Shown: positions 35,264-45,658, counted from the stretch's first letter. The stretch: DNA of 64,000 bases from Pseudomonas nunensis (GCF_024296925.1 NZ_CP101125.1:4342501-4406500), one strand, 5' to 3'. The notes: generated by a model not told the origin, from the letters alone. Numbers and translations are program-made.

Positions 35264-36414
35264 CAGATACAAGCCTCGACCAGGTGCTTGCCAATGTCGT
35301 CCAGGCTGTAAATCGCGTCCGCGAGGTCAGCTTTGACGATGGCCATCGGCATGCCGTAGATCACGCAACTGGCTTCATCCTGGGCCCAGATCGCACTGCC
35401 GCCCTGCTTGAGCAGGCGCGCGCCTTCACGACCGTCGGCGCCCATGCCGGTCAACACGACCGCCAGAACTTTGTCACCGTAGGATTTGGCCGCCGAACCG
35501 AACGTGATGTCCACGCACGGTTTGTAGTTCAGACGCTCGTCGCCCGGCAGGATTTTCACCGCGCCACGGCCATCGATCATCATTTGCTTGCCACCCGGAG
35601 CCAGCAGCGCCAGGCCAGGACGCAGGATGTCGCCATCCTCGGCTTCCTTGACGTTGATGCGGCACAGCTTGTCGAGGCGTTCGGCGAAGGCCTTGGTGAA
35701 GGCTGCCGGCATGTGCTGGATCAGCACGATCGGCGCCGGGAAGTTGGCCGGCAATTGGGTCAAGACCCGTTGCAGCGCAACCGGGCCGCCGGTGGACGTA
35801 CCGATGGCCACCAGTTTGTAGGCTTTGCGTTTCGGTGCGGGCGACGACGGGCCGGTAGACGCTGGCGCACGGGTCGGCAAAGGTGCCGGTGCCGGACGCG
35901 CAGGCGCGCTGCTGCCATACGTGCTGCCGTAGCTGCTGGTGCTCGAAGGCGCCGGTGCAGGCGCGGCCACCGGGGCCGGGGCCGGGGCCGGGGCACTGTA
36001 GGTATTGGCGCGACGGTTACTGCGCGAAATGCTCAGGATCTTTTCGCACAGCAGTTGCTTGACCTTCTCCGGGTTGCGGGAGATGTCTTCGAAATTCTTC
36101 GGCAGGAAATCCACCGCACCGGCATCCAGCGCATCCAGGGTGACCCGGGCGCCTTCGTGCGTCAGCGAGGAGAACATCAAGACCGGAGTCGGGCAGCGCT
36201 GCATGATGTGCCGCACCGCCGTGATGCCATCCATCATCGGCATCTCGTAGTCCATGGTGATCACGTCTGGCTTGAGGGCCAGCGCCTGATCAATCGCCTC
36301 TTTTCCGTTGGTTGCCGTACCGACAACCTGGATGTTCGGATCCGCTGAAAGAATTTCCGAGACGCGGCGGCGGAAAAACCCCGAATCGTCCACCACCAGG
36401 ACTTTGACTACCAT
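35263..36414 (-). CDS. cheB: Chemotaxis methylesterase/deamidase CheB
   Basis: The 383-residue protein has an N-terminal receiver (Asp10, Asp55) and a C-terminal methylesterase. Catalytic residues are Ser in GTSTGG (about 200), His in IQHMPAAF and Asp in GMGADGREG. Between them is an unusually long Ala/Pro/Ser-rich linker (about residues 135-190). ATG 36414 is the family start; 31 codons upstream in the same frame are not part of it. It removes methyl groups from receptors when phosphorylated by CheA. Confidence 0.95.
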   Translation of the reverse strand: MVVKVLVVDDSGFFRRRVSEILSADPNIQVVGTATNGKEAIDQALALKPDVITMDYEMPMMDGITAVRHIMQRCPTPVLMFSSLTHEGARVTLDALDAGAVDFLPKNFEDISRNPEKVKQLLCEKILSISRSNRRANTYSAPAPAPAPVAAPAPAPSSTSSYGSTYGSSAPARPAPAPLPTRAPASTGPSSPAPKRKAYKLVAIGTSTGGPVALQRVLTQLPANFPAPIVLIQHMPAAFTKAFAERLDKLCRINVKEAEDGDILRPGLALLAPGGKQMMIDGRGAVKILPGDERLNYKPCVDITFGSAAKSYGDKVLAVVLTGMGADGREGARLLKQGGSAIWAQDEASCVIYGMPMAIVKADLADAIYSLDDIGKHLVEACI

Positions 36415-36463
36415 AAACACTCCGTTAGACGCAGCGGGGCGTTGTCGCCCCGCTGCGGCAGAA

Positions 36464-38716
36464 TCAAATACGCCGTGCGGCGTAACGCTTGAGCATGCTC
36501 GGGACATCGAGAATCAGCGCGATGCGGCCGTCACCCGTGATGGTGGCGCCGGACATGCCCGGGGTTCCCTGGAGCATTTTGCCCAATGGCTTGATGACCA
36601 CTTCTTCCTGGCCCACCAGTTGATCGACGACAAAGCCGATCCGCTGGGTGCCCACCGAAAGGATCACCACATGGCCCTCGCGCTGCTCTTCATGAGCGGC
36701 GGAGCTGACCAGCCAGCGTTTGAGGTAGAACAAGGGCAGTGCCTTGTCCCGCACGATCACCACTTCCTGGCCGTCCACCACGTTGGTGCGCGACAGGTCG
36801 AGGTGGAAGATCTCGTTGACGTTCACCAGCGGGAACGCAAACGCCTGGTTGCCAAGCATGACCATCAGCGTCGGCATGATCGCCAGGGTCAATGGCACCT
36901 TGATGACGATCTTCGAGCCTTTGCCCTTGGTCGAGTAGATATTGATGGTGCCGTTGAGCTGGGCGATTTTGGTTTTCACCACGTCCATGCCCACGCCACG
37001 ACCCGACACATCGGAGATCTCGGTTTTGGTCGAGAAACCCGGTGCGAAGATCAGGTTGAAGCAGTCCGACTCGCTGAGACGGTCCGCCGCATCCTTGTCC
37101 ATCAAACCTTTCTTGACTGCGATACCGCGCAGGACATCGGCATCCATGCCCTTGCCGTCATCAGAGATGGACAGCAGGATGTGGTCGCCTTCCTGTTCGG
37201 CAGACAGAATCACCTTGCCGCTGCGAGGCTTGCCCATCGCTTCGCGTTCGCTCGGCTCTTCGATACCGTGGTCGACCGAGTTGCGCACCAAGTGGACCAG
37301 CGGGTCGGCCAGGGCCTCGACGAGGTTCTTGTCGAGGTCGGTTTCTTCGCCGACCAGTTCCAGGTTGATCTCTTTCTTGAGCTGGCGAGCCAGGTCGCGA
37401 ACCAGGCGCGGGAAGCGCCCGAAGACTTTCTTGATCGGTTGCATCCGGGTCTTCATGACCGCGGTTTGCAGGTCGGCCGTGACCACGTCGAGGTTCGACA
37501 CAGCCTTGGACATGGCTTCGTCGCCGCTGTTGAGGCCCAGACGGACCAAGCGGTTACGCACCAGAACCAGTTCGCCGACCATGTTCATGATTTCGTCGAG
37601 ACGCGCGGTATCAACCCGCACGGTGGTCTCGGCTTCACTGGCCGGTTTTTCCGCTGGCGGCGCAGAAGGCGCGGCGCGAGCAGGTACCGGTGCAGGCGCT
37701 GCGGTCGGTTTCGGCGCTTCAGCTTTAGGCTCGGGCGCTTTGGCCGCCGGTTTCGCGGCAGCAGCAGGTGCCTTGGCGGCAGGCGCTGTAACCACGGTGC
37801 CGGTGCCGACTTCGGTGAACTTGCCTTTGCCGTGCAATTCGTCGAGCAGCGATTCGAATTCGTGATCGGAGATCAGATCACCGCCGGCCGCTTTAGCGGT
37901 AGGCGCAGCCGGGACCGGTGCCGAAGCAATCGCCGATTCCAGCGCATCCACGGCAAAGTTGCCCTTGCCGTGCAATTGATCGAGCAGTGCTTCGAATTCG
38001 TCGTCGGTAATGTCCGAGCTGTCGCCGGCCGCTTTCGGGGCTGCTGGAGCTGCTGGTGCAGCAGGCGCTGCCACCGCATCGACCGCGAACTGGCCTTTGC
38101 CGTGCAACTGATCGAGCAACGACTCGAACTCTGCGTCGGTGATTTCGTCGCTGGCCGCAGCATTGCTGCTCGGCGCTGGCGCAGCTACCGGGGCTTCGGC
38201 CTGGGCCTTGACGGCGTTCAGCGAGTCCAGCAGTTGTTCGAATTCGTTATCGGTAATGTCGCCCGACTCGCTTTCAGCGGCCGGTTCTTCCACCGCTTCG
38301 GCAACCGGGGCTGCTTCATCGGCGGTTTGCGGCTCGGCCAGACGGGCCAGTGCCGCAAGCAATTCTGGAGTGGCAGCCGTGATCGGGCTGCGTTCGCGGA
38401 CTTCGGTGAACATGCCGTTCACCGCATCCAGCGCTTCGAGAACCACGTCCATCAATTCCGAGTCGACGCGTCGTTCACCCTTGCGCAGGATGTCGAACAC
38501 GTTCTCGGCGATGTGACAGCACTCCACCAGCTCGTTGAGCTGGAGGAAGCCGGCGCCCCCTTTTACAGTGTGAAAACCGCGAAAAATTGCATTGAGCAAG
38601 TCCGCATCATCTGGTCGGCTTTCCAGCTCGACCAGCTGTTCGGACAGTTGCTCTAGAATCTCGCCGGCCTCAACCAGGAAATCCTGAAGGATCTCTTCAT
38701 CGGCGCCGAAGCTCAT
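36464..38716 (-). CDS. cheA: Chemotaxis histidine kinase CheA with a repeated linker
   Basis: The 750-residue protein has an HPt (P1) domain with phospho-His49 (FHTVKGGAG), a long linker (about residues 125-365), then P3 dimerisation, HATPase (P4, for example [10 protein letters not shown]) and CheW-like P5 domain. The linker holds four related copies of an ITDxEFExLLDxLHGKG unit at residues 154, 192, 236 and 282, spaced by Ala/Pro-rich stretches. No separate P2 domain was recognised in it, so the repeats may take over docking of CheY or CheB. Confidence 0.95.
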   Translation of the reverse strand: MSFGADEEILQDFLVEAGEILEQLSEQLVELESRPDDADLLNAIFRGFHTVKGGAGFLQLNELVECCHIAENVFDILRKGERRVDSELMDVVLEALDAVNGMFTEVRERSPITAATPELLAALARLAEPQTADEAAPVAEAVEEPAAESESGDITDNEFEQLLDSLNAVKAQAEAPVAAPAPSSNAAASDEITDAEFESLLDQLHGKGQFAVDAVAAPAAPAAPAAPKAAGDSSDITDDEFEALLDQLHGKGNFAVDALESAIASAPVPAAPTAKAAGGDLISDHEFESLLDELHGKGKFTEVGTGTVVTAPAAKAPAAAAKPAAKAPEPKAEAPKPTAAPAPVPARAAPSAPPAEKPASEAETTVRVDTARLDEIMNMVGELVLVRNRLVRLGLNSGDEAMSKAVSNLDVVTADLQTAVMKTRMQPIKKVFGRFPRLVRDLARQLKKEINLELVGEETDLDKNLVEALADPLVHLVRNSVDHGIEEPSEREAMGKPRSGKVILSAEQEGDHILLSISDDGKGMDADVLRGIAVKKGLMDKDAADRLSESDCFNLIFAPGFSTKTEISDVSGRGVGMDVVKTKIAQLNGTINIYSTKGKGSKIVIKVPLTLAIMPTLMVMLGNQAFAFPLVNVNEIFHLDLSRTNVVDGQEVVIVRDKALPLFYLKRWLVSSAAHEEQREGHVVILSVGTQRIGFVVDQLVGQEEVVIKPLGKMLQGTPGMSGATITGDGRIALILDVPSMLKRYAARRI
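37820..38257 (-). repeat. Four-fold degenerate protein repeat in the CheA linker
   Basis: Four copies of an acidic/amphipathic unit are coded here: [47 protein letters not shown] and [17 protein letters not shown]. They are 38, 44 and 46 residues apart. The first copy lacks the HGKG end. Confidence 0.92.
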
Positions 38717-38769
38717 TAAGGGGGTGCTCCCAAGGTCTAAAAACCTAAAAAACCTAAAATGCTAAAACT

Positions 38770-39558
38770 CTAAAATCCTAGGCTGGATAACAAATCGTCC
38801 ACATCGTCCTGACCGGACACAACGTCTTCTCTTTTATCGGCATGAATCTGCGGACCTTCACCCTGAGAGAGATGTTTTTGCGGATCTTTTTCAGCAAGCA
38901 TCGCTTCACGGTCATGTTCGATACCCGCAAAGCGGTCTACCTGGCTGGCCATGAGCACGAGCTTGAGCAGGTTGCTTTCAACTTCGGTGACCAATTGGGT
39001 CACGCGCTTGATCACTTGACCGGTGAGGTCCTGGTAATCCTGAGCCAGCAGAATGTCGTTCAGGTTGCTCGACACCACGCGATTTTCTTCGCTGCTGCGC
39101 GTCAGGAAACCGTCGACCCGCCGGGCCAACTCACGGAACTCTTCAGCCCCGACTTCGCGACGCATAAAGCGTCCCCAGTCAGTGCTCAAGGCCTGGGCTT
39201 CCTGGCTCAGGCCATTGACCAGCGGCGTGGCGTTTTCCACCAGGTCCATGGTGCGGTTGGCAGCGGCCTCGGTCAGCTTGACCACATAACCCAGACGCTC
39301 AGTGGCATCCGTGATCTGCGAGACTTCCTCGGCTTGCGGCATGTTCGGGTCAATCTGGAAATTGACGATCGCGCTATGCAGCTCACGAGTGAGCTTGCCC
39401 ACTTCCTGATACAGGCCGCGGTCACGGGTCTGGTTGAGCTCATGGATCAGTTGCACAGCGTCGCCGAACCTGCCTTTTTCAAGGCTTTCGACCAGTTCGA
39501 CCGCATGTTTTTTCAGGGTCGATTCAAAATCGCCCTGTGAAGATTCGTTATGCTCCAT
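38770..39558 (-). CDS. cheZ: CheY-P phosphatase CheZ
   Basis: A 262-residue helical protein with the CheZ catalytic segment ILLAQDYQDLTGQVIKRV (Asp/Gln that attack CheY-P) and a C-terminal CheY-binding peptide (GQDDVDDLLSSLGF). It lies between cheY and cheA, as usual. Between its stop and cheA is an AT-rich spacer with repeats of CTAAAA. Confidence 0.94.
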   Translation of the reverse strand: MEHNESSQGDFESTLKKHAVELVESLEKGRFGDAVQLIHELNQTRDRGLYQEVGKLTRELHSAIVNFQIDPNMPQAEEVSQITDATERLGYVVKLTEAAANRTMDLVENATPLVNGLSQEAQALSTDWGRFMRREVGAEEFRELARRVDGFLTRSSEENRVVSSNLNDILLAQDYQDLTGQVIKRVTQLVTEVESNLLKLVLMASQVDRFAGIEHDREAMLAEKDPQKHLSQGEGPQIHADKREDVVSGQDDVDDLLSSLGF

Positions 39559-39580
39559 AGCTCCCCCGTGGCGCAGTTGC

Positions 39581-39952
39581 TCAACCGATGCGTTCGAAAA
39601 TCTTTTCGATTTTTTCTTTCAACGCCTGGGCCGTGAAGGGTTTGACCACATAGCCGTTAACACCGGCCTGGGCCGCTTCGATGATCTGCTCGCGCTTGGC
39701 TTCGGCGGTCACCATCAGCACTGGCAAGTGCTTGAGTTTTTCATCGGCGCGCACGTGGCGCAGCAGGTCGATGCCGGTCATGCCAGGCATGTTCCAGTCT
39801 GTTACCAGAAAGTCGATGCTGCCGCTGTTGAGAACCGGAATGGCAGTGGTGCCATCGTCAGCCTCGACCGTGTTGGTGAACCCAAGGTCACGCAACAGGT
39901 TTTTAATGATCCGCCGCATCGTTGAGAAGTCATCAACGATGAGGATTTTCAT
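39581..39952 (-). CDS. cheY: Chemotaxis response regulator CheY
   Basis: A 123-residue single-domain receiver: Asp7/Asp8, phospho-Asp52 ([12 protein letters not shown]), Thr in MVTAEA and Lys in YVVKPFTAQ. It starts [16 protein letters not shown]; the frame opens eight codons earlier but the family begins here. CheY-P binds FliM to reverse the motor. It lies 168 bases after fliA; no sigma-28 or sigma-54 site was recognised in that gap. Confidence 0.96.
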   Translation of the reverse strand: MKILIVDDFSTMRRIIKNLLRDLGFTNTVEADDGTTAIPVLNSGSIDFLVTDWNMPGMTGIDLLRHVRADEKLKHLPVLMVTAEAKREQIIEAAQAGVNGYVVKPFTAQALKEKIEKIFERIG

Positions 39953-40120
39953 GTTCTTGTCCAATTCGACCTCCAAGCAGTCTTAAACGCGCCCAGCACC
40001 TGGACGCGCCATTTCAATCAATCCGGCAAAGCACTCAAATGACTGTCTGGAGCACAACAGATCGAGACCGCTGCAGTTCAACACCACACCAGCCTCGTTC
40101 GCAGTGTCCCCACACTGCCT

Positions 40121-40861
40121 TCAGCGCGCTCGCCACTCCCCCAAACGCCCCCGCAAACGGGCCGCGCACTGGCTGTGTAACTGGCTGACACGCGATTCGC
40201 TGACACCCAGGACCTCACCGATTTCCTTGAGGTTCAGCTCTTCGTCGTAGTACAGCGCCAACACCAGTCGCTCACGCTCCGGCAAATTGGCAATCGCGTC
40301 CGCCAATGCAGCCTGGAAACGTTCATCTTCCAGATCGCGCGACGGCTCCATATGAGCACTGGCGCCATCCTCGTGCAGCCCTTCGTGTTCGCCGTCCTGC
40401 AACAGGTCGTCGAAACTGAACAGGCGGCTGCCCAAGGTATCGTTCAAAATCCCGTAATAATCGTCGAGACTCAATTGGAGTTCGGCCGCAACCTCGTGAT
40501 CTTTAGCGTCACGGCCGGTTTTAGCTTCAATCGAGCGAATTGCGTCGCTGACCATACGGGTATTGCGGTGGACCGAACGTGGTGCCCAGTCCCCCTTGCG
40601 TACTTCATCGAGCATCGCGCCACGGATTCGAATGCCCGCGTACGTTTCGAAACTCGCGCCTTTGCTGGCGTCATATTTGGTCGACACTTCAAGCAGGCCA
40701 ATCATCCCGGCCTGGATCAGGTCTTCCACCTGGACACTGGCCGGCAAACGCGCCAGCAAGTGGTAAGCAATGCGTTTAACCAGTGGCGCATAACGCTCGA
40801 TCAGCTCGTATTGCGAATCACGCGCCGATTTCTTGTAGAGGTTGTAGCCACTGGCTGTCAT
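40121..40861 (-). CDS. fliA: Flagellar sigma factor FliA (sigma-28)
   Basis: A 246-residue sigma factor with regions 2 (YAPLVKRIAYHLLARLPASV and DLIQAGMIGLLEVSTKYD), 3 and 4 (EIGEVLGVSESRVSQLHSQC). It drives late flagellar genes. ATG 40861 (MTASGYNLYKK) overlaps the fleN stop by ATGA; the frame continues upstream but only as a shadow of fleN. Its antisigma factor FlgM is not in this window. Confidence 0.96.
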   Translation of the reverse strand: MTASGYNLYKKSARDSQYELIERYAPLVKRIAYHLLARLPASVQVEDLIQAGMIGLLEVSTKYDASKGASFETYAGIRIRGAMLDEVRKGDWAPRSVHRNTRMVSDAIRSIEAKTGRDAKDHEVAAELQLSLDDYYGILNDTLGSRLFSFDDLLQDGEHEGLHEDGASAHMEPSRDLEDERFQAALADAIANLPERERLVLALYYDEELNLKEIGEVLGVSESRVSQLHSQCAARLRGRLGEWRAR

Positions 40862-41688
40862 AGGACGGGTCCTGCGGTCTGTTGCACGAGACGCTCGACG
40901 AAAAATTCCAGGTGCCCGCGCGGGTTGGCCGGCAGCGGCCAGGTGTCGACTTTCTGGGCAATCGCCTTGAAGGCCAGGGCGCACTTGGAGCGCGGGAAGG
41001 CTTCGTAGACAGCACGTTGCTTCTGCACGGCCTTGCGCACGCTTTCGTCGTAAGGCACAGCACCGACGTATTGTAAGGCGACGTCGAGGAAGCGGTCCGT
41101 GACCTTGGTCAACTTGGCGAACAGGTTGCGACCTTCTTGCGGGCTCTGGGCCATGTTGGCCAGGACGCGGAAGCGGTTCATGCCGTAGTCGCGGTTGAGC
41201 AATTTGATCAGGGCGTAGGCATCGGTAATCGACGTCGGCTCGTCACACACCACCAGCAACACTTCCTGGGCTGCGCGAACAAAACTGACTACCGAGTCAC
41301 CAATACCCGCAGCAGTGTCGATCACCAATACGTCGAGGTTGTCGCCGATATCGCTGAAAGCCTGGATCAGGCCGGCGTGTTGGGCCGGGCTCAGATGCAC
41401 CATGCTCTGAGTGCCGGACGCGGCCGGCACGATGCGGATACCGCCGGGGCCTTGCAACAGAACGTCGCGCAGCTCGCAGCGGCCTTCGATCACGTCGGCC
41501 AGGGTACGTTTGGGCGTCAGTCCCAGCAGAACGTCGACGTTCGCCAGACCCAGATCGGCGTCCAGCAGCATGACGCGCCGGCCAAGCTCTGCTAGAGCCA
41601 GGGACAAGTTCACTGACACGTTAGTCTTCCCGACGCCACCTTTGCCGCCGGTCACCGCGATCACCTGTACGGGATGCATGCTGCCCAT
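40858..41688 (-). CDS. fleN: Flagellar number regulator FleN (FlhG)
   Basis: A 276-residue MinD-like ATPase with the deviant Walker A GGKGGVGKTNVSVNL and VMLLDADLGLANVD. FleN limits the number of flagella by restraining FleQ and works with FlhF for polar placement. Start at ATG 41688 (MGSMHPVQ). It overlaps fliA. The gap of 116 bases after flhF has no clear promoter. Confidence 0.95.
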   Translation of the reverse strand: MGSMHPVQVIAVTGGKGGVGKTNVSVNLSLALAELGRRVMLLDADLGLANVDVLLGLTPKRTLADVIEGRCELRDVLLQGPGGIRIVPAASGTQSMVHLSPAQHAGLIQAFSDIGDNLDVLVIDTAAGIGDSVVSFVRAAQEVLLVVCDEPTSITDAYALIKLLNRDYGMNRFRVLANMAQSPQEGRNLFAKLTKVTDRFLDVALQYVGAVPYDESVRKAVQKQRAVYEAFPRSKCALAFKAIAQKVDTWPLPANPRGHLEFFVERLVQQTAGPVL

Positions 41689-41804
41689 GTTATTTCTTTA
41701 CCTTGTCTTGCATAGACGGAGGCCACATTACTGGCTGCGCGTTCATCAACTGAACAATGCATGGCAGACCATCGATGTAGGTACAAAAACTGTTCATTAG
41801 TACC

Positions 41805-43139
41805 TCAGCCAACCTGCTTGGTCGGGCTGTGGTAAATATCAGCGAACATGTCAGCCATGGCTTCTTCGCTGGGTTCTTCCTGCATTTGCACGCTGACCGC
41901 GCGACTGACCAACTGGTGACGCCGCGGCAGATGCAAATCATCTGGAATCCGTGGGCCATCGGTGAGGTAAGCCACCGGCAATTCATGACTGATGGCCAGG
42001 CTCAACACCTCGCCCAGACTCGCCGTCTCATCCAGTTTAGTCAGGATGCAGCCGGCCAGCCCACACCGCTTGTAGCTGTGATAAGCAGCGGTTAGAACCT
42101 GTTTCTGGCTGGTGGTTGCCAAGACCAGATAATTTTTCGATTTGATCCCGCGACCGGCCAGGCTTTCGAGCTGCATGCGCAGTGCCGGATCGCTGGCTTG
42201 AAGGCCGGCGGTATCGATCAGGATCACGCGTTTACGCAGCAATGGATCCAGCGCCTGCACCAGGGACTGGCCCGGATCGACGTGGGTCACCGACACATTA
42301 AGAATGCGGCCCAACGTCTTGAGTTGTTCCTGGGCGCCGATGCGGTAGCTGTCCATGCTCACCAGCGCGATGCTCTGCGCGCCGTACTTGAGCACATAAC
42401 GGGCCGCAAGCTTGGCCAGTGTGGTGGTCTTGCCCATGCCGGCAGGGCCGACCATGGCAATCACACCGCCCTCTTCCAGTGGCTCGACTTCCGGTGTGGC
42501 GATCATCCGCGCCAGGTGCGCCAGCAACATGCGCCAAGCCTGACGAGGTTCTTCAATATCGGTAATCAGTGCAAGCAGGTCGCGGGACAACGGGCCGGAC
42601 AAGCCGATGCGTTGCAGGCGACGCCACAGGTTGGCCTGGGCCGGACGGCTGCCTTGCAGCTGATTCCAGGCCAGCGAGCCGAGTTGCACTTCCATCAATT
42701 CGCGCAGGCTGTTGAGCTCGAAACGCATCGAGTCGAAAGCCCGTGGGTCGACACCGCCGGCGGCTGGCGCAGGGGCCGGCGCTGCACGACGAGGTTCGGA
42801 ATACGTTGGTTCGATCAGCGGCTCGGCAGCGGTCAACGGCAGGCCGGCGAACAACTGGCGATTGGTGGTCTTGTCGCCGTTGGTCTCGCCTTCGCCACGC
42901 AGGCTCAGTTCGGCCTGGGCGGTAACGATGCGCGACTGGGTCTTGCGCAGCTCATCCTCGAGTTCCATGTTCGGAACACGCGGGGCCAGCGCCGACAGTT
43001 TGTAATCCAGGGCAGCCGTCAGCTCCACACCGCCGGCGATCCGGCGGTTGCCAATAATGGCCGCATCAGCGCCCAGCTCATCACGAACCAGTTTCATGGC
43101 CTGACGCATATCGGCGGCGAAAAAACGCTTAACTTGCAT
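41805..43139 (-). CDS. flhF: SRP-like GTPase FlhF
   Basis: A 444-residue protein with a variable N-terminal region, an N domain of about 90 residues, then the SRP-type G domain. P-loop is GPAGMGKTTTLAKLAA (about residue 225); DTAGL and TKLDE follow. FlhF sets the polar position of the flagellum. It is 11 bases after flhA and co-transcribed with it. Confidence 0.95.
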   Translation of the reverse strand: MQVKRFFAADMRQAMKLVRDELGADAAIIGNRRIAGGVELTAALDYKLSALAPRVPNMELEDELRKTQSRIVTAQAELSLRGEGETNGDKTTNRQLFAGLPLTAAEPLIEPTYSEPRRAAPAPAPAAGGVDPRAFDSMRFELNSLRELMEVQLGSLAWNQLQGSRPAQANLWRRLQRIGLSGPLSRDLLALITDIEEPRQAWRMLLAHLARMIATPEVEPLEEGGVIAMVGPAGMGKTTTLAKLAARYVLKYGAQSIALVSMDSYRIGAQEQLKTLGRILNVSVTHVDPGQSLVQALDPLLRKRVILIDTAGLQASDPALRMQLESLAGRGIKSKNYLVLATTSQKQVLTAAYHSYKRCGLAGCILTKLDETASLGEVLSLAISHELPVAYLTDGPRIPDDLHLPRRHQLVSRAVSVQMQEEPSEEAMADMFADIYHSPTKQVG

Positions 43140-43150
43140 AAACCACTACC

Positions 43151-45280
43151 TCAGCCGTTGGGCCCTACTGTCGCAACGATGGTCACTTGCTTGTTGTCAG
43201 GGATTTCCTGATACGCCAACACGTGCAAACCCGGGACTGCCAGCCTGCCGAAACGCGACAACATCGCACGAACCGGACCGGCTACCAGCAGAATCACCGG
43301 TTGACCTTGCATCTCTTGACGCTGTGCCGCATCGATCAACGAGCGTTGCAGCTTCTCTGCCATGCTTGGCTCCAGCAGAACGCCCTCTTCCGAGCCTTGT
43401 CCTGCCTTCTGAAGACTATTGAGCAATATTTGTTCCAACCTTGGCTCAAGGGTGATAACTGGCAGCTCCGACTCAGTCCCTACAATGCTTTGGACGATTG
43501 CGCGGCTTACGCCGACGCGCACCGCGGCCACCAGCGCGGCAGTATCTTGACTCTTGCTGGCGTTGTTGGCGATGGCCTCGGCGATGCTGCGAATGTCGCG
43601 AACCGGCACTTGTTCGGCGAGCAACGCCTGCAAGACCTTGAGCAGTTGCGACAACGACACCACGCCCGGTACCAGCTCTTCAGCCAGTTTCGGCGAGCTT
43701 TTGGCCAGCAATTGCATGAGTTGCTGCACTTCTTCGTGGCCAATCAGCTCACTCGAATGCTTGTACAGAATCTGGTTCAAATGGGTTGCCACCACCGTAC
43801 TGGCATCCACCACGGTGTAGCCGAGGGACTGCGCCTGGGCGCGCTGGCTGATTTCGATCCAGACCGCCTCCAGGCCAAAAGCCGGATCTTTGGCGGTAAT
43901 GCCGTTCAACGTGCCGTAGACCTGGCCAGGGTTGATCGCCAGCTCGCGATCCGGGTAAATCTCGGCTTCAGCGAGAATCACGCCCATCAGGGTCAAGCGA
44001 TAGGCGCTGGGTGCCAGGTCGAGGTTGTCACGAATGTGCACAGTCGGCATCAGGAAGCCCAAGTCCTGGGACAGCTTCTTGCGCACGCCCTTGATGCGCG
44101 CCAGCAACTGACCACCCTGGTTGCGATCCACCAGCGGAATCAGGCGATAGCCGACTTCCAGGCCGATCATGTCGATCGGAGTCACGTCATCCCAGCCAAG
44201 CTCCTTGGTTTCCTGGGCGCGGGCCGGGGATGGCAGCAGCTCTTGTTGACGCTTGACCTCTTGCAGGGCCTGGACCTTGACCACGCTCTGCTTCTTCCAG
44301 AACAGGTACGCGCCGCCGCCCGCCAGGGCCGCCATGCTGAGAAAGGAGAAGTGCGGCATGCCCGGCACCAGGCCCATGACTGCCATCAAACCTGCCGCCA
44401 CCGCCAACGCTTTGGGCGAGGCGAACATCTGGCGACCGATCTGCTTGCCCATGTCTTCCGAGCCGGAAGCACGGGTCACCATGATCGCCGCTGCTGTGGA
44501 TAACAACAGTGATGGCAATTGCGCCACCAAACCGTCACCGATGGTCAGCAACGCGTAAACCCGACCGGCATCGCCGAAGGTCATGCCGTGCTGGAAGATA
44601 CCGACCGCCATGCCGCCGATCAGGTTGATGAACAGAATCAGCAAGCCGGCGATGGCGTCACCGCGCACGAACTTGCTGGCACCGTCCATGGAACCGTAGA
44701 ACTCGGCTTCCTGGGCGACTTCCATGCGGCGCAATTTGGCTTGGTTCTGATCGATCAGGCCGGCGTTGAGGTCGGCGTCGATGGCCATTTGTTTGCCGGG
44801 CATCGCATCGAGGGTGAAGCGCGCGCTCACCTCGGAAATCCGCCCGGCGCCCTTGGTCACAACGACGAAGTTGATGATCATCAAAATCGCGAAGACCACG
44901 ATACCGACCACGTAGTTACCGCCGATCACCACCTCACCGAAGGCCTGGATCACCTTACCCGCTGCGGCGTGACCTTCCTGACCGTGGAGCATTACCACCC
45001 GCGTGGACGCCACGTTCAGCGCCAGGCGCATCAGTGTCGCCACCAGCAGGATGGTCGGGAAAACCGCGAAATCCAGTGGCCGCAAGGCGTAGACGCAGAC
45101 CAGCAGCACGACGATCGACAAGGCGATGTTGAACGTGAAGAACACGTCCAGCAGGAACGGCGGCACCGGCAACATCATCATGGCCAGCATGACCAGCAGC
45201 AACAGCGGCACACCCAGATTGCCCCGACTCAAGTCGGCGACGTTTGTGCGAGCACTGTTGATTAACTGAGAGCGATCCAC
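43151..45280 (-). CDS. flhA: Flagellar export gate protein FlhA
   Basis: The 709-residue protein has eight membrane segments in its N-terminal half, the conserved FHIPEP-type loop with GKQMAIDADLNAGLIDQNQAK (about residues 155-175) and a C-terminal cytoplasmic domain that docks chaperone-substrate pairs. A probable sigma-54 promoter lies 62 bases upstream. It is the first gene of flhA-flhF-fleN-fliA. Normally flhB would precede it; here an orphan gene and repeats lie between. Confidence 0.96.
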   Translation of the reverse strand: MDRSQLINSARTNVADLSRGNLGVPLLLLVMLAMMMLPVPPFLLDVFFTFNIALSIVVLLVCVYALRPLDFAVFPTILLVATLMRLALNVASTRVVMLHGQEGHAAAGKVIQAFGEVVIGGNYVVGIVVFAILMIINFVVVTKGAGRISEVSARFTLDAMPGKQMAIDADLNAGLIDQNQAKLRRMEVAQEAEFYGSMDGASKFVRGDAIAGLLILFINLIGGMAVGIFQHGMTFGDAGRVYALLTIGDGLVAQLPSLLLSTAAAIMVTRASGSEDMGKQIGRQMFASPKALAVAAGLMAVMGLVPGMPHFSFLSMAALAGGGAYLFWKKQSVVKVQALQEVKRQQELLPSPARAQETKELGWDDVTPIDMIGLEVGYRLIPLVDRNQGGQLLARIKGVRKKLSQDLGFLMPTVHIRDNLDLAPSAYRLTLMGVILAEAEIYPDRELAINPGQVYGTLNGITAKDPAFGLEAVWIEISQRAQAQSLGYTVVDASTVVATHLNQILYKHSSELIGHEEVQQLMQLLAKSSPKLAEELVPGVVSLSQLLKVLQALLAEQVPVRDIRSIAEAIANNASKSQDTAALVAAVRVGVSRAIVQSIVGTESELPVITLEPRLEQILLNSLQKAGQGSEEGVLLEPSMAEKLQRSLIDAAQRQEMQGQPVILLVAGPVRAMLSRFGRLAVPGLHVLAYQEIPDNKQVTIVATVGPNG

Positions 45281-45341
45281 CGGTTTTCCCCGTTCCTTTA
45301 AAGCAAACTTTTGACGCCTGAAGCAGACGCAGAGCGGCTAC

Positions 45342-45358
45342 TGCAAGAAGCCTTCCAA
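45342..45358 (-). promoter_or_regulatory. Probable sigma-54 promoter of flhA
   Basis: On the minus strand TTGGAAGGCTTCTTGCA contains GG-N10-GC and matches TGGCACG-N4-TTGCA at most positions (TGGAAGG CTTC TTGCA). It is 62 bases before flhA, the same distance as at fliE. Confidence 0.6.
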
Positions 45359-45386
45359 CTTTTGCGGGGCTCGGAAATAGAGGTTG

Positions 45387-45495
45387 ATCGTTCCCACGCT
45401 CTGCCTGGGAATGCAGCCTGGGACGCTTTGCGTCCCTTCAAAATCCGAACGCGGAGCGTCCGAAGAGGCATTCCCACGCAGAGCGTGGGAACGAT
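45387..45495. repeat. Inverted repeat, family E, with branched inner hairpins
   Basis: Outer arms ATCGTTCCCACGCTCTGC... and complement (one mismatch near the middle). Inside are GGGACGC/GCGTCCC (45420-45436) and a second partly self-paired stretch. This gives a cloverleaf-like fold. The 378-base gap from 45281 to 45658 holds this repeat, the flhA promoter and the family A repeat at 45550; nothing else was seen. Confidence 0.88.
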
Positions 45496-45549
45496 CTTAA
45501 ACAGCGGTATTCAAGCGAAATTTCCAGACACTTGCTCGCCCTACCCAAT

Positions 45550-45644
45550 CCCTGTGGGAGCGAGCCTGCTCGCGAAGAGGCCCTCAGCTTCAATTTCAAT
45601 GTTGACTGACACAGGGTTTTCGCGAGCAGGCTCGCTCCCACAGG
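45550..45644. repeat. REP doublet, family A, AGGCTCGC subtype
   Basis: CCCTGTGGGAGCGAGCCTGC at the left, its complement at the right. It is the same subtype as the repeat next to the RAYT gene and lies 3' of the orphan gene. Confidence 0.88.
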
Positions 45645-45658
45645 TTAATGCCGGCCAA

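Noticed and set aside
36308..38656. 782-codon plus-strand frame opposite cheA
   Set aside because: Shadow of the biased codon use of cheA; the repeats seen in it are the complement of the CheA linker repeats.
41689..41804. Sigma-54 promoter before fleN
   Set aside because: A GC...GGCC stretch looked similar but the gap between the two elements is not 10 bases.
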